Shown here piece after piece: positions 12,228 to 22,554 of a stretch of DNA of 64,000 nucleotides; within the stretch, counting starts at the first letter, position 1; each line of letters starts with the position of its first letter. A program made the translations under genes and the position numbers. The notes under the pieces were generated by a model, which did no database searches, was not told the DNA's origin, and worked only from the letters and a program-made list of their open reading frames with translations. This DNA is from Gigaspora rosea (taxonomy: Eukaryota; Glomeromycota; Glomeromycetes; Diversisporales; Gigasporaceae), in contig QKWP01000265.1 in the NCBI GenBank assembly GCA_003550325.1, positions 1 through 64,000 on the forward strand, read 5' to 3'.

Positions 12228-12807
12228 AGACCCTGGGTCAGATAGCGCAGTGGTTAGCGCTCCGGGGTCGTGTTCGCAAGGTCGCCGGTTCGAGTCTAGT
12301 GGATGACAAAAACTGTGTTGGGACCACGAACAGCAAGGATCTACGATGAGGAACCGCACTTCTTCCCCATTTACGGATACGGTACTACAGCTACAAGAGC
12401 TGCATGACATAGCCACAGTGGTCATGCGGCACCCAGAAAAGGGAAAATCCGACAAGAAACGTCGTAAACATAAGGTTATCCACTATAAATAAGGAAATAG
12501 AAAAATGTGTATAAGGAACACCTGACGACACTAATCGACCGAAAACGAATGTAGCTCCCGGGGTAGATGAAAAATGGCCTACCTATATAGCGATCTGGCG
12601 GAAAGTGATTTCCTTAAAGCTATCTAGGATCCGAGAGGTATGGGGCACTGACGTCGTGGGCCTGCTCGAGTCGGCCGGGAAAAGCGGATGTTGGAGGGAG
12701 ATATAGTTTAGCTAGGAAAGTTCCTAATATATGTAATGTAATGTAAGACCTTTGAAAATTGAATAAATAAAGTACGCCATCCGGTGTCCCCATAGTAGGG
12801 GTTTAAA
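12228..12807 (+). mobile_element. tRNA-derived SINE with 14-bp duplication
   Basis: The head GACCCTGGGTCAGATAGCGC... carries tRNA-type A and B boxes and is followed by an unrelated GC-richer body. The tail ends GGTGTCCCCATAGTAGGGG and TTTAAAA. The same 14 bases, AAAAATGTATATTT, border it at 12,214-12,227 and 12,808-12,821, the long duplication typical of LINE-driven retroposition. It is the most CpG-rich piece of the neighbourhood, which suggests a recent insertion. The AATAAATAAAG before the end is part of the body. A minus-strand frame of 92 codons (12,177-12,455) is a by-product of the body and is not a gene. Confidence 0.88.
12243..12297 (+). promoter_or_regulatory. Internal Pol III promoter (A and B boxes) of the SINE
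   Basis: A box TAGCGCAGTGG at 12,243-12,253 and B box GGTTCGAGTCT at 12,287-12,297, with the 33-bp spacing found in tRNA genes. The 3' half cannot complete a tRNA cloverleaf, so this is the promoter-bearing head of a SINE and not a tRNA gene. Confidence 0.8.
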
Positions 12808-13189
12808 AAAAATGTATATTTTAATCAATGAAATAATAAAGTTTAATATCCAAATTTTTCCAAATTTTTAATTTTTTTATCCAAATTTTACCCAAATATT
12901 AATCGATATCCAAATTAAGATTTACGATTTTATATCCAAATTTTTGACAGTCCCTGCTCGTAATCAAATTCTACGTCGGGAGATACTGGATCTGTAGACT
13001 TTGTCTAATAAATTGGCAAATTATGTGACAATTCTTATAAATTGCCACATTATGTGCTATTCTGCGGTGAAATTGCCACATTATGTGCTATTCTGCGGTG
13101 AAAACACCAAATTATGTGATATAAGCATATTTATGTAAATTCTGAGGTATTATGTGAAACACAGAAAATCACTGTCCCTGCCTTCAGAC

Positions 13190-13380
13190 AATAATAAAAA
13201 ATTAATTTAAAATAAAATTAATCTAAATAAAAAAAATTAATTTAAATAAAATTAATAACCTTAATAAAAAAATTAATTTAAAATAAAAAATTAAAAAAAT
13301 TAATTTAAATAAAAAAACTCATTTAGAATAAAAAATTAAAAAAATTACTTTAAAAATAAAAAAATTAATTTGGATAAGTG
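13190..13380. repeat. AT-only simple repeat
   Basis: Imperfect head-to-tail copies of AATTAATTTAAATAAAA-like units with almost no G or C. No gene. Confidence 0.75.
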
Positions 13381-13901
13381 GAATAACATTCGGAGGATTT
13401 GTATTATTCGCCAAACAATACGTATTATTTTGTTGTACAATAACACGCGATAATGCAACATACAGTACAAGAAATCTAAACACCACAATTACACCTTATA
13501 GAGACAAATTTTAAAAAATGAAATCGGATACTTAAATTTATTGAAAGTCGATAATTAATTTTAATGTGTAACTTGAATATAGGTTGCAGACTACGCCAAG
13601 CATATAATCATATTTCTTAAATAATCGGCATCAATAAAAGTATTTACATACATATTTTATTGTTGTTAATTATTTAGGATTTCAATGCATGTAGATTGTC
13701 TTTATAAGGTATAATTGTGGTCTTTATATTTCTTGCACCTTACGTACGTACGTACATCATATAAGATAACTTTCTCGTGAATGGTTAAACGTATAAATTG
13801 AATATCACGTCATTATTCCACGGGTCTTATGTAACAACCCGTGCTTTTTTCATTGGGTTATTGCACGGGATTGTAGGTCAGACACCGTGAAATAATATAG
13901 T

Positions 13902-13970
13902 TATTGTATGGGTATATGAATAACCCGTGGCCTTCGGTCACGGTTATTCACTACATACCCATACAATAAC
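13902..13970. repeat. 69-bp near-perfect hairpin
   Basis: GTTATTGTATGGGTAT followed by ATGAATAACCCGTG pairs with CACGGTTATTCACTAC and ATACCCATACAATAAC across the short loop GCCTTCGGT. Similar GTTATT/CACGGGT blocks lie upstream (13,815-13,900), so the hairpin may be the end of a larger inverted structure. It is too far from any gene to be called a terminator. Confidence 0.7.
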
Positions 13971-14158
13971 GAGTATTGATTGGCCATTTTGCTGATCATA
14001 TGCTAACTGGCCAACCAAATTTTTTATTTGTTATAAACGATAATACTGTAATATTGATTTTAAAAACCTTGAATTTATTATTATATAACACAATAGACCA
14101 AGAATGTATAAAGGGAACATATTTATTGAAAAAAAACAGATTTTTATTGCGTCCTTAA

Positions 14159-14160
<2 letters not shown>

Positions 14161-14211
<51 letters not shown>
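14161..14211 (+). repeat. Poly-A tract (about 51 bases)
   Basis: An uninterrupted run of A follows a short, unrecognised plus-strand frame (13,976-14,158). It could be the tail of a retroposed transcript or a plain homopolymer; no matching duplication was found. Confidence 0.6.
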
Positions 14212-14212
<1 letters not shown>

Positions 14213-14699
14213 AAAATCCGAACTTATTAATTTCAAGAGCCCCGAAATATAAAGCAACTTACCAAATGTTTCTTCATATCTAAATAAAGCTTCGAGTGCT
14301 GTAATCTATTTGAATTTAATTTGTATAAAGTTATTATATATTACTTATTACTTTTAAACTAGTTTCTCAAACTAGTTACGTTAATTAGTAGCTTTAACGA
14401 GTATACTCATTATATATTACTATTTTCCTAGTTTAAGAACCGTCTCTAAGTGAACTATACCTAGTTTGGGTGAATCCTAGAAATACACAAGATGCTTAAA
14501 GCTTCGTTTGCGAAGAGTCTTCTGTAATATTATAAACGGCGTTTATGTTTTTTTTAAAAAAATAGGGATAAAAGTATTTTAAACTGTATAAATTCAATTG
14601 TATAAAATTGACCAATCACGGGAAAATTATTCTATATACGTATTGACTAGGGTGTCCAGGATTATGATGCGGCATAATATGCGCATAATTTGGCCTGTA

Positions 14700-15275
14700 C
14701 CGCATTTGTTTTGTCTCTCATATCTGATGCAATTCACGATGAAAAAACATATGGGTCTTTCTCCCGCTTCTCGAGCAGCTTACGCAGTTTTCTAGCATCG
14801 TACAGTCCTTTTATACTTTTATATACTTATTTAAACTTGCTTTGCTTGACTGTCGTCCCGACAGGCCATGCAAAGTCATCTGTATAATAGCTGTCGTCTC
14901 GACAGGCCATAAGCTCATGCCTCGGCCCTACCCTGCTGACTGTCGTCCGACAGGTCATAGAGAAACTCAAGCATTATTAGGGTAGGGGGGGCGGGTCGAT
15001 ATAACCAGAATGAAATTCGGGTTCACAGAAGAAACAAGGTTACATTTCCCCCATACCCTGTCGTTATCAATATATACTTTGCACAAATTACCTCATACTT
15101 ACCTAACTATATGCTAATTTCCCATTACCTCATTTCTTCCCACGTTACCTCATATTTACTACATTTCAACTCTATCAAACGATCAAACCATATGACTGGG
15201 TCGGCATGTCACATGCTTGATCCGAACTGATTCGAGACAAAAACTGCCTCGATACTTCGTATCGAGCAGTTTTAC
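14700..15275. repeat. Dispersed repeat shared with 43.49-44.82 kb
   Basis: Blocks TTTGTTTTGTCTC, GGGTCTTTCTCC…GAGCAGCTTACGCAG, ATTAGGGTAGG…GATATAACCAGAATGAAA and TTCGAGACAAAAACTGCCTC occur in the same order near 43,490-43,560 and 44,620-44,810. There the repeat is split by other insertions. The outer parts are inverted to each other (TTTGTCTC against GAGACAAA). No ORF of note. Confidence 0.55.
14846..14955. repeat. Three small hairpin repeats CTGTCG…CGACAG
   Basis: CTGTCGTCCCGACAG, CTGTCGTCTCGACAG and CTGTCGTCCGACAG follow each other within about 100 bp, each trailed by GCCAT or GTCAT. Each can form a short stem. Function unknown. Confidence 0.65.
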
Positions 15276-15511
15276 GCATTATGCGTCACATAAAGTTGCA
15301 TAATTTGGGCCATTTTACATAATAATTCGCATAATATGAGAATACTAGTTTGTGGCCAATCAAATTGCTCAAAATAGAATAAAAAGCAAGGGTTTGGAAC
15401 CGATGTATTTTTCACTAGTTAAAACTGTCTTGATCGGTTAGCATATGAAAATAAAACCGGTTCCAAACTCTATATAGATAGGACAAATAACCAATCACAG
15501 CACTTTAAATA

Positions 15512-15723
15512 CCGTAAACTGCCGTATAAAAGACCCGGGTCTAGTACATGGTGGAGCATTTGTACCATTAGAAGGGAAAATTTAAAAAGCATGCATATTT
15601 TTCATTCATAGTGGGCAGCCTAGATACTTAAAAAAAAACCATATTTGGTTATTGTAGATTTTGAGTTTCACGCCCGGATCTAGTAAATAGGGGGTCTGAT
15701 ATCTTGTATACGGCAGTTTACGG
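15512..15723. mobile_element. TA-flanked TIR element (212 bp)
   Basis: The left end CCGTAAACTGCCGTATAAAA is inverted at the right end …GTATACGGCAGTTTACGG, with TA on both sides (15,510-15,511 and 15,724-15,725). A second, inner inverted pair, GACCCGGGTCTAGTA against GCCCGGATCTAGTA, is offset. The size and TA duplication suit a Tc1/mariner-type MITE. It is nested inside the 14,648-16,352 hAT-type element. Confidence 0.7.
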
Positions 15724-15787
15724 TAATTTTCTTTGATCAATTTTAATCAATTTTAAGCAGTCTATGTACTGTACACATATACTATAT

Positions 15788-16108
15788 GGGGTGTCTTCAA
15801 TTAAAAGGGCCCATTTTTACATTTTTTTGAAAAATGAGTTTTCGTTAAATTCATATAAATTTTGACATGATTGACTTTTTTTAATTATAAATGAAAGTTG
15901 AATTACATAATAAAAAATCAAGATAATGTAAAAAGAAAAATTACATGAGGCTGCGTAGAGCCAACACGTCACGAGTTTACCCGATAGTCACCTGCCGTCT
16001 TTAACCAATCAATATCGTGAAATTTGATTGATCCCGGATCAGTCTTAAACTCAAATATCTCAAAATAAAATATATGTAAAAATGGGCCCTTTTAATTGAA
16101 GACACTCC
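15788..16108. mobile_element. MITE, CpG-containing copy of a two-copy family
   Basis: Ends GGGGTGTCTTCAATTAAAAG and …CTTTTAATTGAAGACACTCC are inverted repeats of about 35 bp. The second copy is at 41,873-42,211. Flanks are TATAT/ATAT, so the duplication cannot be defined. Non-coding; nested in the 14,648-16,352 element. Confidence 0.75.
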
Positions 16109-16754
16109 ATATATTATATACAAGATAAAAAGCTAAATGGATATTTAAAATTTTTAATATCTTATTTAGATATCTGCAGTTGTTTAATTATAAATAATAT
16201 GTTTATAGAAATTTTTTGCATATTTTACACAATTTGTGGTGTAGCCATAATATGCTGCATATTTTAAGCTAAAAACCTGCATAATTTGCATAATTTACAT
16301 TTTGCCGCATGCATAATTTGGCCATCCTCACATCATAATCCTGGACACCCTAGTATTGACCCAAACTTTTATACACAGACATAGCAGAAATCACGTGAGG
16401 GTAAATCCAGATAAATTTATCTGGGCATGTGGACTTTAAAAAAAAACAGATTCGTATTTCTTAAAGATAATGCATATGCTTATGCTATTTCCGTGAATTT
16501 ATGTATATTTGCGCTTAAAGTTTTGGAATCTATACAATCAATAAAGAATAAGGCCTATAACAATCAATTTAACTATATAGCTCGGTATACTGTATTAAAG
16601 TTTAATAAATGTTTTCTATATTGAACAGCTGGTTGTAGATAGTTACACGATCACGAAATGAGTAATTAGTATTCTGCACGTGCATTGCTACGTGAAACCA
16701 ACATCAACTTCTATAAATAATCTATAAATAGAGACCAGCTAAAAAAAAAAAAAA

Positions 16755-16891
16755 TAGTGACCGGCTAAAGCGGAGTTAATTCAATATATGATCTATATTC
16801 TGCATAAATTACACTTCTTGATATCTATATTCTAACCATAACTCCATCTAAAAGGTAACCCTAAACCTCGCTCCGCTTTAGCCGACCACTA
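16755..16891. mobile_element. Small TIR element (137 bp)
   Basis: TAGTGACCGGCTAAAGCGGA on the left and its inverted partner CTCCGCTTTAGCCGACCACTA on the right. The TAGTG start resembles other hAT-type MITEs here (32,218; 38,902). The left flank is an A run, so no duplication can be judged. Confidence 0.65.
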
Positions 16892-16944
16892 TAAATATAA
16901 TTATAATTATATCTGTAAATTATGTCATAACTGCAGAGTTACAA

Positions 16945-18345
16945 ATGAGCCGATTTGACTAATTTGACCAAAATTTTTGCTACTATTAAAAAAATTTTTT
17001 AGTTATTAAAATTTATTTTTAATTCATTAATATAGTTTTCGTTAATAAATAGTAATAATTTTTTAATGATAACTAAAATTTTGGTCAAATTGGTCAAACT
17101 GATCTATTTGTCAACATTTGTTTGAAAATGGTAATAAAACAAAAAGACCCGAATTGTCTATTAATTTGACCAAAGTTTTTGTTACTATTAAAAGATTTTT
17201 TAGTTATTATTAAAGTTTATTTGTAATTAAAAAATTAATAATAATAATAATTTTTTTAAAAAAAAATTTCTATTAATAACTAAATTGGTCAAATTGACCA
17301 AACTAGTCTATTTGTCAACAATTGCTTGAAAATGGTAATAAAACAAAAGACCGAATTGATACTATTAAAAATTTTTTAGTTATTTTTAAAGGTTATTTTA
17401 ATTAAAAATTTATTGATATAGTTTTCGTTAAATAGCAATAATTTTTTTTAAAAAAATTTTTTTTGGTCAAATTGGCAAAACTGATCTATTTGTCAACAAT
17501 TGTTTGAAAATAGTAAACTAATTTGACCAAAATTTTTGCTATTACGTATTAAAAAATTTTTTAGTTATTATTAATAAAAAAATTTTAATTGAAAATTTAT
17601 TAATAGTTTTCGTTAAATAGTAATAATCTTTTAAAAAAAACTTTTAATAATAACTAAAATTTTGGTCAATTGGTCTATTTGTCAACAATTGTTTGAAAAT
17701 AGTAATAAAAAAAATAGACCCGAATTGATTAATTTGACCAAAATTTTTTGCTACTATTAAAAATTTTTTAATTATTATTAAAGTTTATTTTTAATTATTA
17801 ATATAGTTTTCGTTAAATAACAATAATTTTTTTAAAAAAATTTTTAAAAATAACTAAAATTTTGGTCAATTGGTCAAACTTGTATATTTGTCAACAACTG
17901 TTTGAAAATAGAAAAAAAAAAATAGACCCGAATTGTCTAATATGGCCAAAATTTTTGCTACTGTTAATAATTTTTTATTATTAAAATTTATTTTTAATTA
18001 AAAATTTATTAATATAGTTTTCGTAAAATAGCAATAATTTTTTTAAAAAAATTTTTTTAATAATAACTAAAATTTTGGTCAAATTGGTCAAATTGGTCTA
18101 TTGGTCACCTTTTGTTTGGAAATGATAATAAAACAAATAGATCCGAATTGACTAATTTTACAAAAATTTTTGATACTATTAACAAATTTTTTTTAGTTAT
18201 TTTTAAAGTTTATTTTCAATTGAAATTTATTAATATAACGTTCATAATAATTTATTTAAAATTTTGGTCATATTGGTCAAACTGCTCTATTTGTCAACAA
18301 TTGTTTGAAAATGGTAATAAAAAAAATAGACCTGAATTAACCAAC
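16945..18345. repeat. Tandem array, about 190-210 bp units, seven copies
   Basis: Each unit contains GACCCGAATTG, TAATTTGACCAAAATTTTTG, CTACTATTAAAA, a TTAATATAGTTTTCGTTAAA block, TAACTAAAATTTTGGTCAAA and CTATTTGTCAACAATTGTTT. Starts lie near 16,950, 17,143, 17,347, 17,517, 17,720, 17,925 and 18,138, and the last is cut at about 18,345. TTTGACCAAAATTTT and AAAATTTTGGTCAAA within a unit are inverted to each other. No coding function is supported. Confidence 0.8.
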
Positions 18346-18359
18346 TTTTACTAATGAAA

Positions 18360-19500
18360 ACAGCCGTTTATTAAGTGAAAACACTTCAGGGGCAAATTTT
18401 ATTAACTGAGTGTTGTTAATGAAAATAAGACTTTGTAAAATTAATTTATAAATTATCAGATTTAATACGTATAATAATATATACCAATTATCAGATTTCC
18501 AGGAACAAAGTCCAATAAATAGTATAGTTAAATTCCAGAAGTCTCATTTTTCCTTGGCGACACTCAGATAGTAGGCCTATTACTAAAATTCCGGCTAAAA
18601 CATGTAATGCAAGTCGGTTGTAAAAAATATGGTCGAAAATTTTTGTTGGAAAGATTGTGATCATTAAAATTAAGTTATAATTAGAGATGGGCAAGGTAAT
18701 AATGTAAATGACAATTAATTATCTTTGTTCCCAATACTCACACATACATATTTTACTAATTATTACCTACGACGAATGGTTATTAATTATTACGTTTACA
18801 AATCACGAAAGTAGATTTTTAAACTCAATAATCTGCTGATCAGGTTGCGTTTTTCTTATATATCAATTCTTTACTTATCTGTTATCATTATTTATTGCAA
18901 AAATTAGAAAAAAAATAATTGGAAATATAATCAATAATTATACGTTTACTAAACTTGCTCATCTCTTGATATAATAAAATTATACAAACACTTTGAATAA
19001 TAATACATTACGTAGTGTCATAATCTATCAAATATAAACCAAATGTTTTATTATGTTTTCATAAGCAGTTCAATAAGAAATTTAAATTTATTTTAGTATT
19101 AAGGAAATTCACCCGGGTTAAAGTCACCCGATATATAATTTTCATTATATTATATAATACAAACTACTATAACAAACTAAAGAGATTCTATATATTGGTT
19201 AGTTAGTGGTTAGAATAAGTGAATTTTAATGATATGAACTTATTTTATATATAAAATTATATATTAATACGGGAGAAAATAGAATTTCCCTAATATTTAA
19301 TACAGGCAATTTCGAAACATCACATGAATTATCATTTATTTTTAATGATCATTAAAATCAAACAGATTCAAATTTGCGGATCATAAGTTACAATACGTAT
19401 TGATGTATTAGTGACCTTATCAGAAACCAAATACATAATATTTGCACAATATGGTAAATATATTTTTTATTTAATTAGTTCGTCTGTTAGTAACCATTTA
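18360..19500. other. No gene; possible MITE at 19,098-19,296
   Basis: The only structure noticed is an inverted pair AAGGAAATTCACCCGGGTTA (left) and AGAATTTCCCTAA (right), about 200 bp apart. It would fit a small TIR element but has no convincing duplication. Short frames elsewhere in the stretch are unsupported. Confidence 0.4.
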
Positions 19501-19503
19501 AAG

Positions 19504-20830
19504 CTATGAATCTAATTTAGTCTTGCCAATACTAACTGATATTACTGTATTAAGTTCAGAAATCTTAATCGTCATTAAAATGGTTAATAACATAGCGCCT
19601 TTGTATACAACATTGCGTGTGTAAACTCCTTGTTGCTCTGCAATTTTCTTATCTTTCACCAAAACTTTTAATTTATTAGCCGATCTTACTCTCGGAAATA
19701 CAGAAAGATAAATACTGACATACAGTCTAGTTTGCCCTTGTGATTTGTTAATCGTTGATGTGAAAGCTGGTCTAACTGGAAATTGTTTTCTTTTAAGAAT
19801 GAAGGGCATTTTAAGACCCTATGAAGGCATTATTGGAATTCTAGGAAGGAAAACTCTCTCGCCACGATGTTCTCACATAGTTATTTAGCATCAGTAACGT
19901 TTCGTTGAAGTGCCTGACAAATTAGTCTTGTTCTGTTGTATAACTCGTTTTTAGGATCTAAGTTGCGTAAACACATGATAGGAACGCCAACATTTAGTGT
20001 TAATTCATAAGGAGGCAGTCATTATGAGTTAAGGCATTAAGAAATTTAGAATGATAAATATTATTTGTGTCATAAGGTATTGAATCATAACTATAAAAAA
20101 TTTTGGAATTTCCAGGAAACTGCTCAATAATTTTTTTTAGACATACAAATTCTTAGTTGTCAAAATCACACTGCTGGTAATATGTTCATTATCGTATGTA
20201 TTCTTGGGTATATGGCCAAATAAGATTCTGTAATGAATATTGTTTGTCTTGCCAAGGTATTACCACCTGATAAGGAACTCAGATCATATCATTGTTAATA
20301 GCAGGTTCGGTAGTGGTTCGGTATTATCACCAATTCGTAGCAAAAAATCAGTAAAACTATTAGATTGAATACTATTTTCCACCTGCATATTCGTTCGTAG
20401 ATGATAAACTTCAACCACAGACCATAAAGAAATTTGTTCAAGGAAACATTCACAATTTGAACTCTTGTTCCTCACTGCACTATAGGCAAAACTTGCTGAA
20501 AATCGCCAACAATATAATTACCTTACCACTGAAGGGAAGATCGATTTCCATTATTTCCATTGTGTCTCTTAAAGATCTGTCTAAAGCTTCCATGGCTTGT
20601 CGATGGGTCGGTCATAGGCGCCTCATCCCAAATGATAAATTTCAATAAGTAGAGTAAACATGCGTCTTGATTTTGTTATTAAAATTGCATGTCGAATTTG
20701 CCTCAATAGGTCAGGAATCTTGAAACAAGAATGTGCCGTGCGCCCTCCAGATATTATTAAAGTGACATTATCTGATGTTGCAGTCACAAGTGCGATAAGA
20801 CCTTCTTGCTAGCTGAATCGACTTTTTTTT
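19504..20830 (-). pseudogene. PIF1-like ATP-dependent helicase relic (Helitron-type)
   Basis: Read on the minus strand and allowing frameshifts, the order of conserved blocks is that of a PIF1/RRM3-family helicase: GGRTAHSCFKIP (about 20,735), IIWDEAPM with the Walker-B Asp-Glu (about 20,630), then HRQAMEALDRSLRDTME and GDFQQVLPIVQ, HLRTNM (20,395), LLRIGDNTEPLPN, ILTTKN (20,165), FLPRIPIMPS, LKRKQFPVRPAF, TINKSQGQT (19,740) and RVRSANKLKVL (19,690). The N-terminal ATP-binding P-loop region is absent. A short deletion removes the part between IYL and RVRSANK. There are at least four frameshifts and several stops. Such helicases in AM fungi occur as stand-alone PIF1 copies and as Helitron C-termini; no Rep domain or Helitron terminus was seen, so the origin is open. 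Confidence 0.85.
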
Positions 20831-20834
20831 TTAT

Positions 20835-21541
20835 TCATTACACTTGAATTGACTATTTTTATATATATTCATAATCCTTGAATCAAACTTCTATCGCTGC
20901 ATCTTATTTTTTTTCCTCAACACATGTATGTTTTCAAGGATATAGTTTTATGGCTTGTGAATATTAGAGACCTTCGAAAAATACGCGAACCATGATGAAT
21001 AAAAATTGTTATAACGAGTTACTAAATATACTAAAAATACAAACCTTCAATGCAGCCCAAGCTTCAAATAGTGAATGACTAATGTTTTCAAATTTCTTCG
21101 TATTGGTACGACAGAGAAACCAACATACTTAAGCAAGATAGAATTAATTTTGAAATGCAAGTTTGCTATATTGAAAGATCATAAGTAATTTATGCAGCAG
21201 ATCAAGAAACCAAACATGAAAAATTGTCGTACTAAGTCATGCTTTTGCAAAAAAAAAATAAAATTAAAAATAAAAGAAATAAACTATGTCCAAGACAATG
21301 TGGGTATGCTTTATGTGGTGAATGCAAAAATTACTAATTACTGTATGGCGCTAAAATATGTACAAGTATTTGAATATATTCCTATATATTGAAATATGTA
21401 AATTTAGTTATTTAAGCAAACATGTAATTTTTTTCTCAAATTTTTGGTAAATACATGCTAATTTTAAAATGAGTATGCCACGTGAATTAATATTTGACAT
21501 AAATTGAAGGATGACGCAAGATATGAAATGATACTACGTAC
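20835..21541. other. No gene seen
   Basis: AT-rich sequence between the helicase relic and a solo LTR. A 66-codon plus-strand frame (21,192-21,392) is Lys/Cys-rich but matches nothing recognised. Confidence 0.4.
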
Positions 21542-21905
21542 TGTCATGTGGTTTTCGGTACCCATGTGATTAGTGATCGGTACGCACGTGGTGATCGAAT
21601 GTTATGATGTTAGTAGAATGATTGCATGAACGATGAGTATAGTATGATGCAAGTGTATTATTAAGTAATAAATAAGGCATCGATCCTGAGGGGGAAGTGC
21701 CTAGCTCTTAATAACTAGCTTTCGATCTTATTAGCTTTTCGACCTGCTATATCCTAGTGATTCTTCTTAGTGAATAAACTTATCTGTGTGAAGTATCTAT
21801 TAGGTGGTAGTACCTGAACGATACGTCAGTCATCGTGTTGCCAAGCGAGTGAACTTTGGTAGTAAAACCCCACGAACACAAGGTAGTCTGAGTGACTATG
21901 TGACA
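21542..21905 (+). repeat. Solo LTR (364 bp) with 5-bp duplication
   Basis: It starts TGTCATGTGG and ends …CTATGTGACA, that is 5'-TG…CA-3', bordered on both sides by CGTAC (21,537-21,541 and 21,906-21,910). It contains AATAAATAAGG and AGTGAATAAACTTATC, suitable as poly-A signals in the plus orientation. A diverged relative is at 35,906-36,222. No internal retrotransposon sequence adjoins, so it arose by LTR-LTR recombination. Confidence 0.8.
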
Positions 21906-22149
21906 CGTACGTACTTATTTTTTGTCTGAAATATAAGCTTCTAAAGAGGAAATAGCCAATCGAAAAATGCAAATTTGACTATTCAGTCATATGATCCGAA
22001 TATGCGCAAAGAAAGAAATGAAATACTTAAAACTAATGCTTAAATTGTATTGATACACTAATTAAAAATGATGTGAACGAAATTTTAACATAGTAAGTGA
22101 CAATTTATCATAATGTTCTAAACCTAAACTTCTATCTTTAAGCACCTAG

Positions 22150-22410
22150 TTTACAGACAAAATCATTTTACTGACAATTAATTCACCGACGAGTTCATTT
22201 CATCTACAGTTTATTTCACCAACAGCTCATTTCACAGGTAAAGTAATGCTAGCCATTGTCGTTAAGATTAGAGTAGAATAGAGTTAAGATTAGTGTAATT
22301 TATAAAAAAAAAACTTGATGGTAAAATGAGCTAGCTGATGAAAATAAACTGAACTTATCGTCGGTAAAATAATCTCGTCTGCAAATTAATTGTCGGTAAA
22401 ATGACACGGA
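22150..22410. mobile_element. TIR element (about 260 bp)
   Basis: ATTTTACTGACAATTAATTC and ACCGACGAGTTCATTTC on the left are inverted on the right (GTCGGTAAAATAATCTCGTC, TTAATTGTCGGTAAAAT). The arms consist of a repeated (C/T)ATTTTACCGACGA motif, so the element may have grown by internal tandem duplication. No ORF; duplication unclear. Confidence 0.55.
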
Positions 22411-22554
22411 TCCGGATCAATATAGAATATTAACCCTATAAAAAAAAATTTAAAATAATACAGTCGACCCTCTCAAAATCGATCCACCTGCCATTTCTAT
22501 ACCTGATAGTCCTTTTCTGATCTTTTAAATAATATTTCAATTCATTTGACCCAA

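Larger units (their letters stand above)
11372..12956. mobile_element. Inner hAT-type element of the nest
   Basis: The left end CAGGGACTGTCAAAAATTTG is inverted at the right end ...AAATTTTTGACAGTCCCTG. Flanks CTTGTAAT (11,364-11,371) and CTCGTAAT (12,957-12,964) agree in 7 of 8 bases. The terminal parts are rich in a repeated CCAAATTTTGG-type motif, which itself folds back. It sits inside the 11,147-13,180 element and is itself cut by a SINE. No coding capacity of its own is seen. Confidence 0.8.
11147..13180. mobile_element. Outer hAT-type element of a triple nest
   Basis: Ends CAGGGACAGTGATTTTCTG (11,147) and CAGAAAATCACTGTCCCTG (13,180) are inverted repeats. The flanking octamers CCTTCGGA (11,139-11,146) and CCTTCAGA (13,181-13,188) differ at one base, which fits an aged 8-bp hAT duplication. 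Own sequence remains only outside the nested insert (11,147-11,371 and 12,957-13,180) and consists of a short motif family around AAATTATGTG, TTCTGCGGTGA and GCCACATTATGTG repeated in both halves. There is no transposase. Confidence 0.8.
14648..16352. mobile_element. hAT-type element with perfect 8-bp duplication
   Basis: The left end TAGGGTGTCCAGGATTATGA is inverted at the right end TCATAATCCTGGACACCCTA. GTATTGAC borders both sides (14,640-14,647 and 16,353-16,360). Within 1.7 kb it holds no transposase but several guests: three hairpin repeats (14,846-14,955), an element shared with 43.5-44.8 kb (about 14,700-15,270), a TA-flanked TIR element (15,512-15,723) and a MITE (15,788-16,108). Near both ends, GCATAATATGCGCATAATTTG motifs recur. 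A related left end is at about 26,735. Confidence 0.88.

Noticed and set aside
12228..12300. A functional tRNA gene
   Set aside because: A and B boxes are good but the downstream sequence cannot form the acceptor stem, and the unit continues for 500 bp to a duplicated target site: it is a SINE head.
12177..12455. 92-codon minus-strand frame as a gene
   Set aside because: It spans the left border of the SINE, so half of it is mobile sequence inserted into unrelated DNA.
16945..18345. CRISPR-like array
   Set aside because: Units are about 200 bp, diverged, without constant repeats and unique spacers, and the DNA is eukaryotic.
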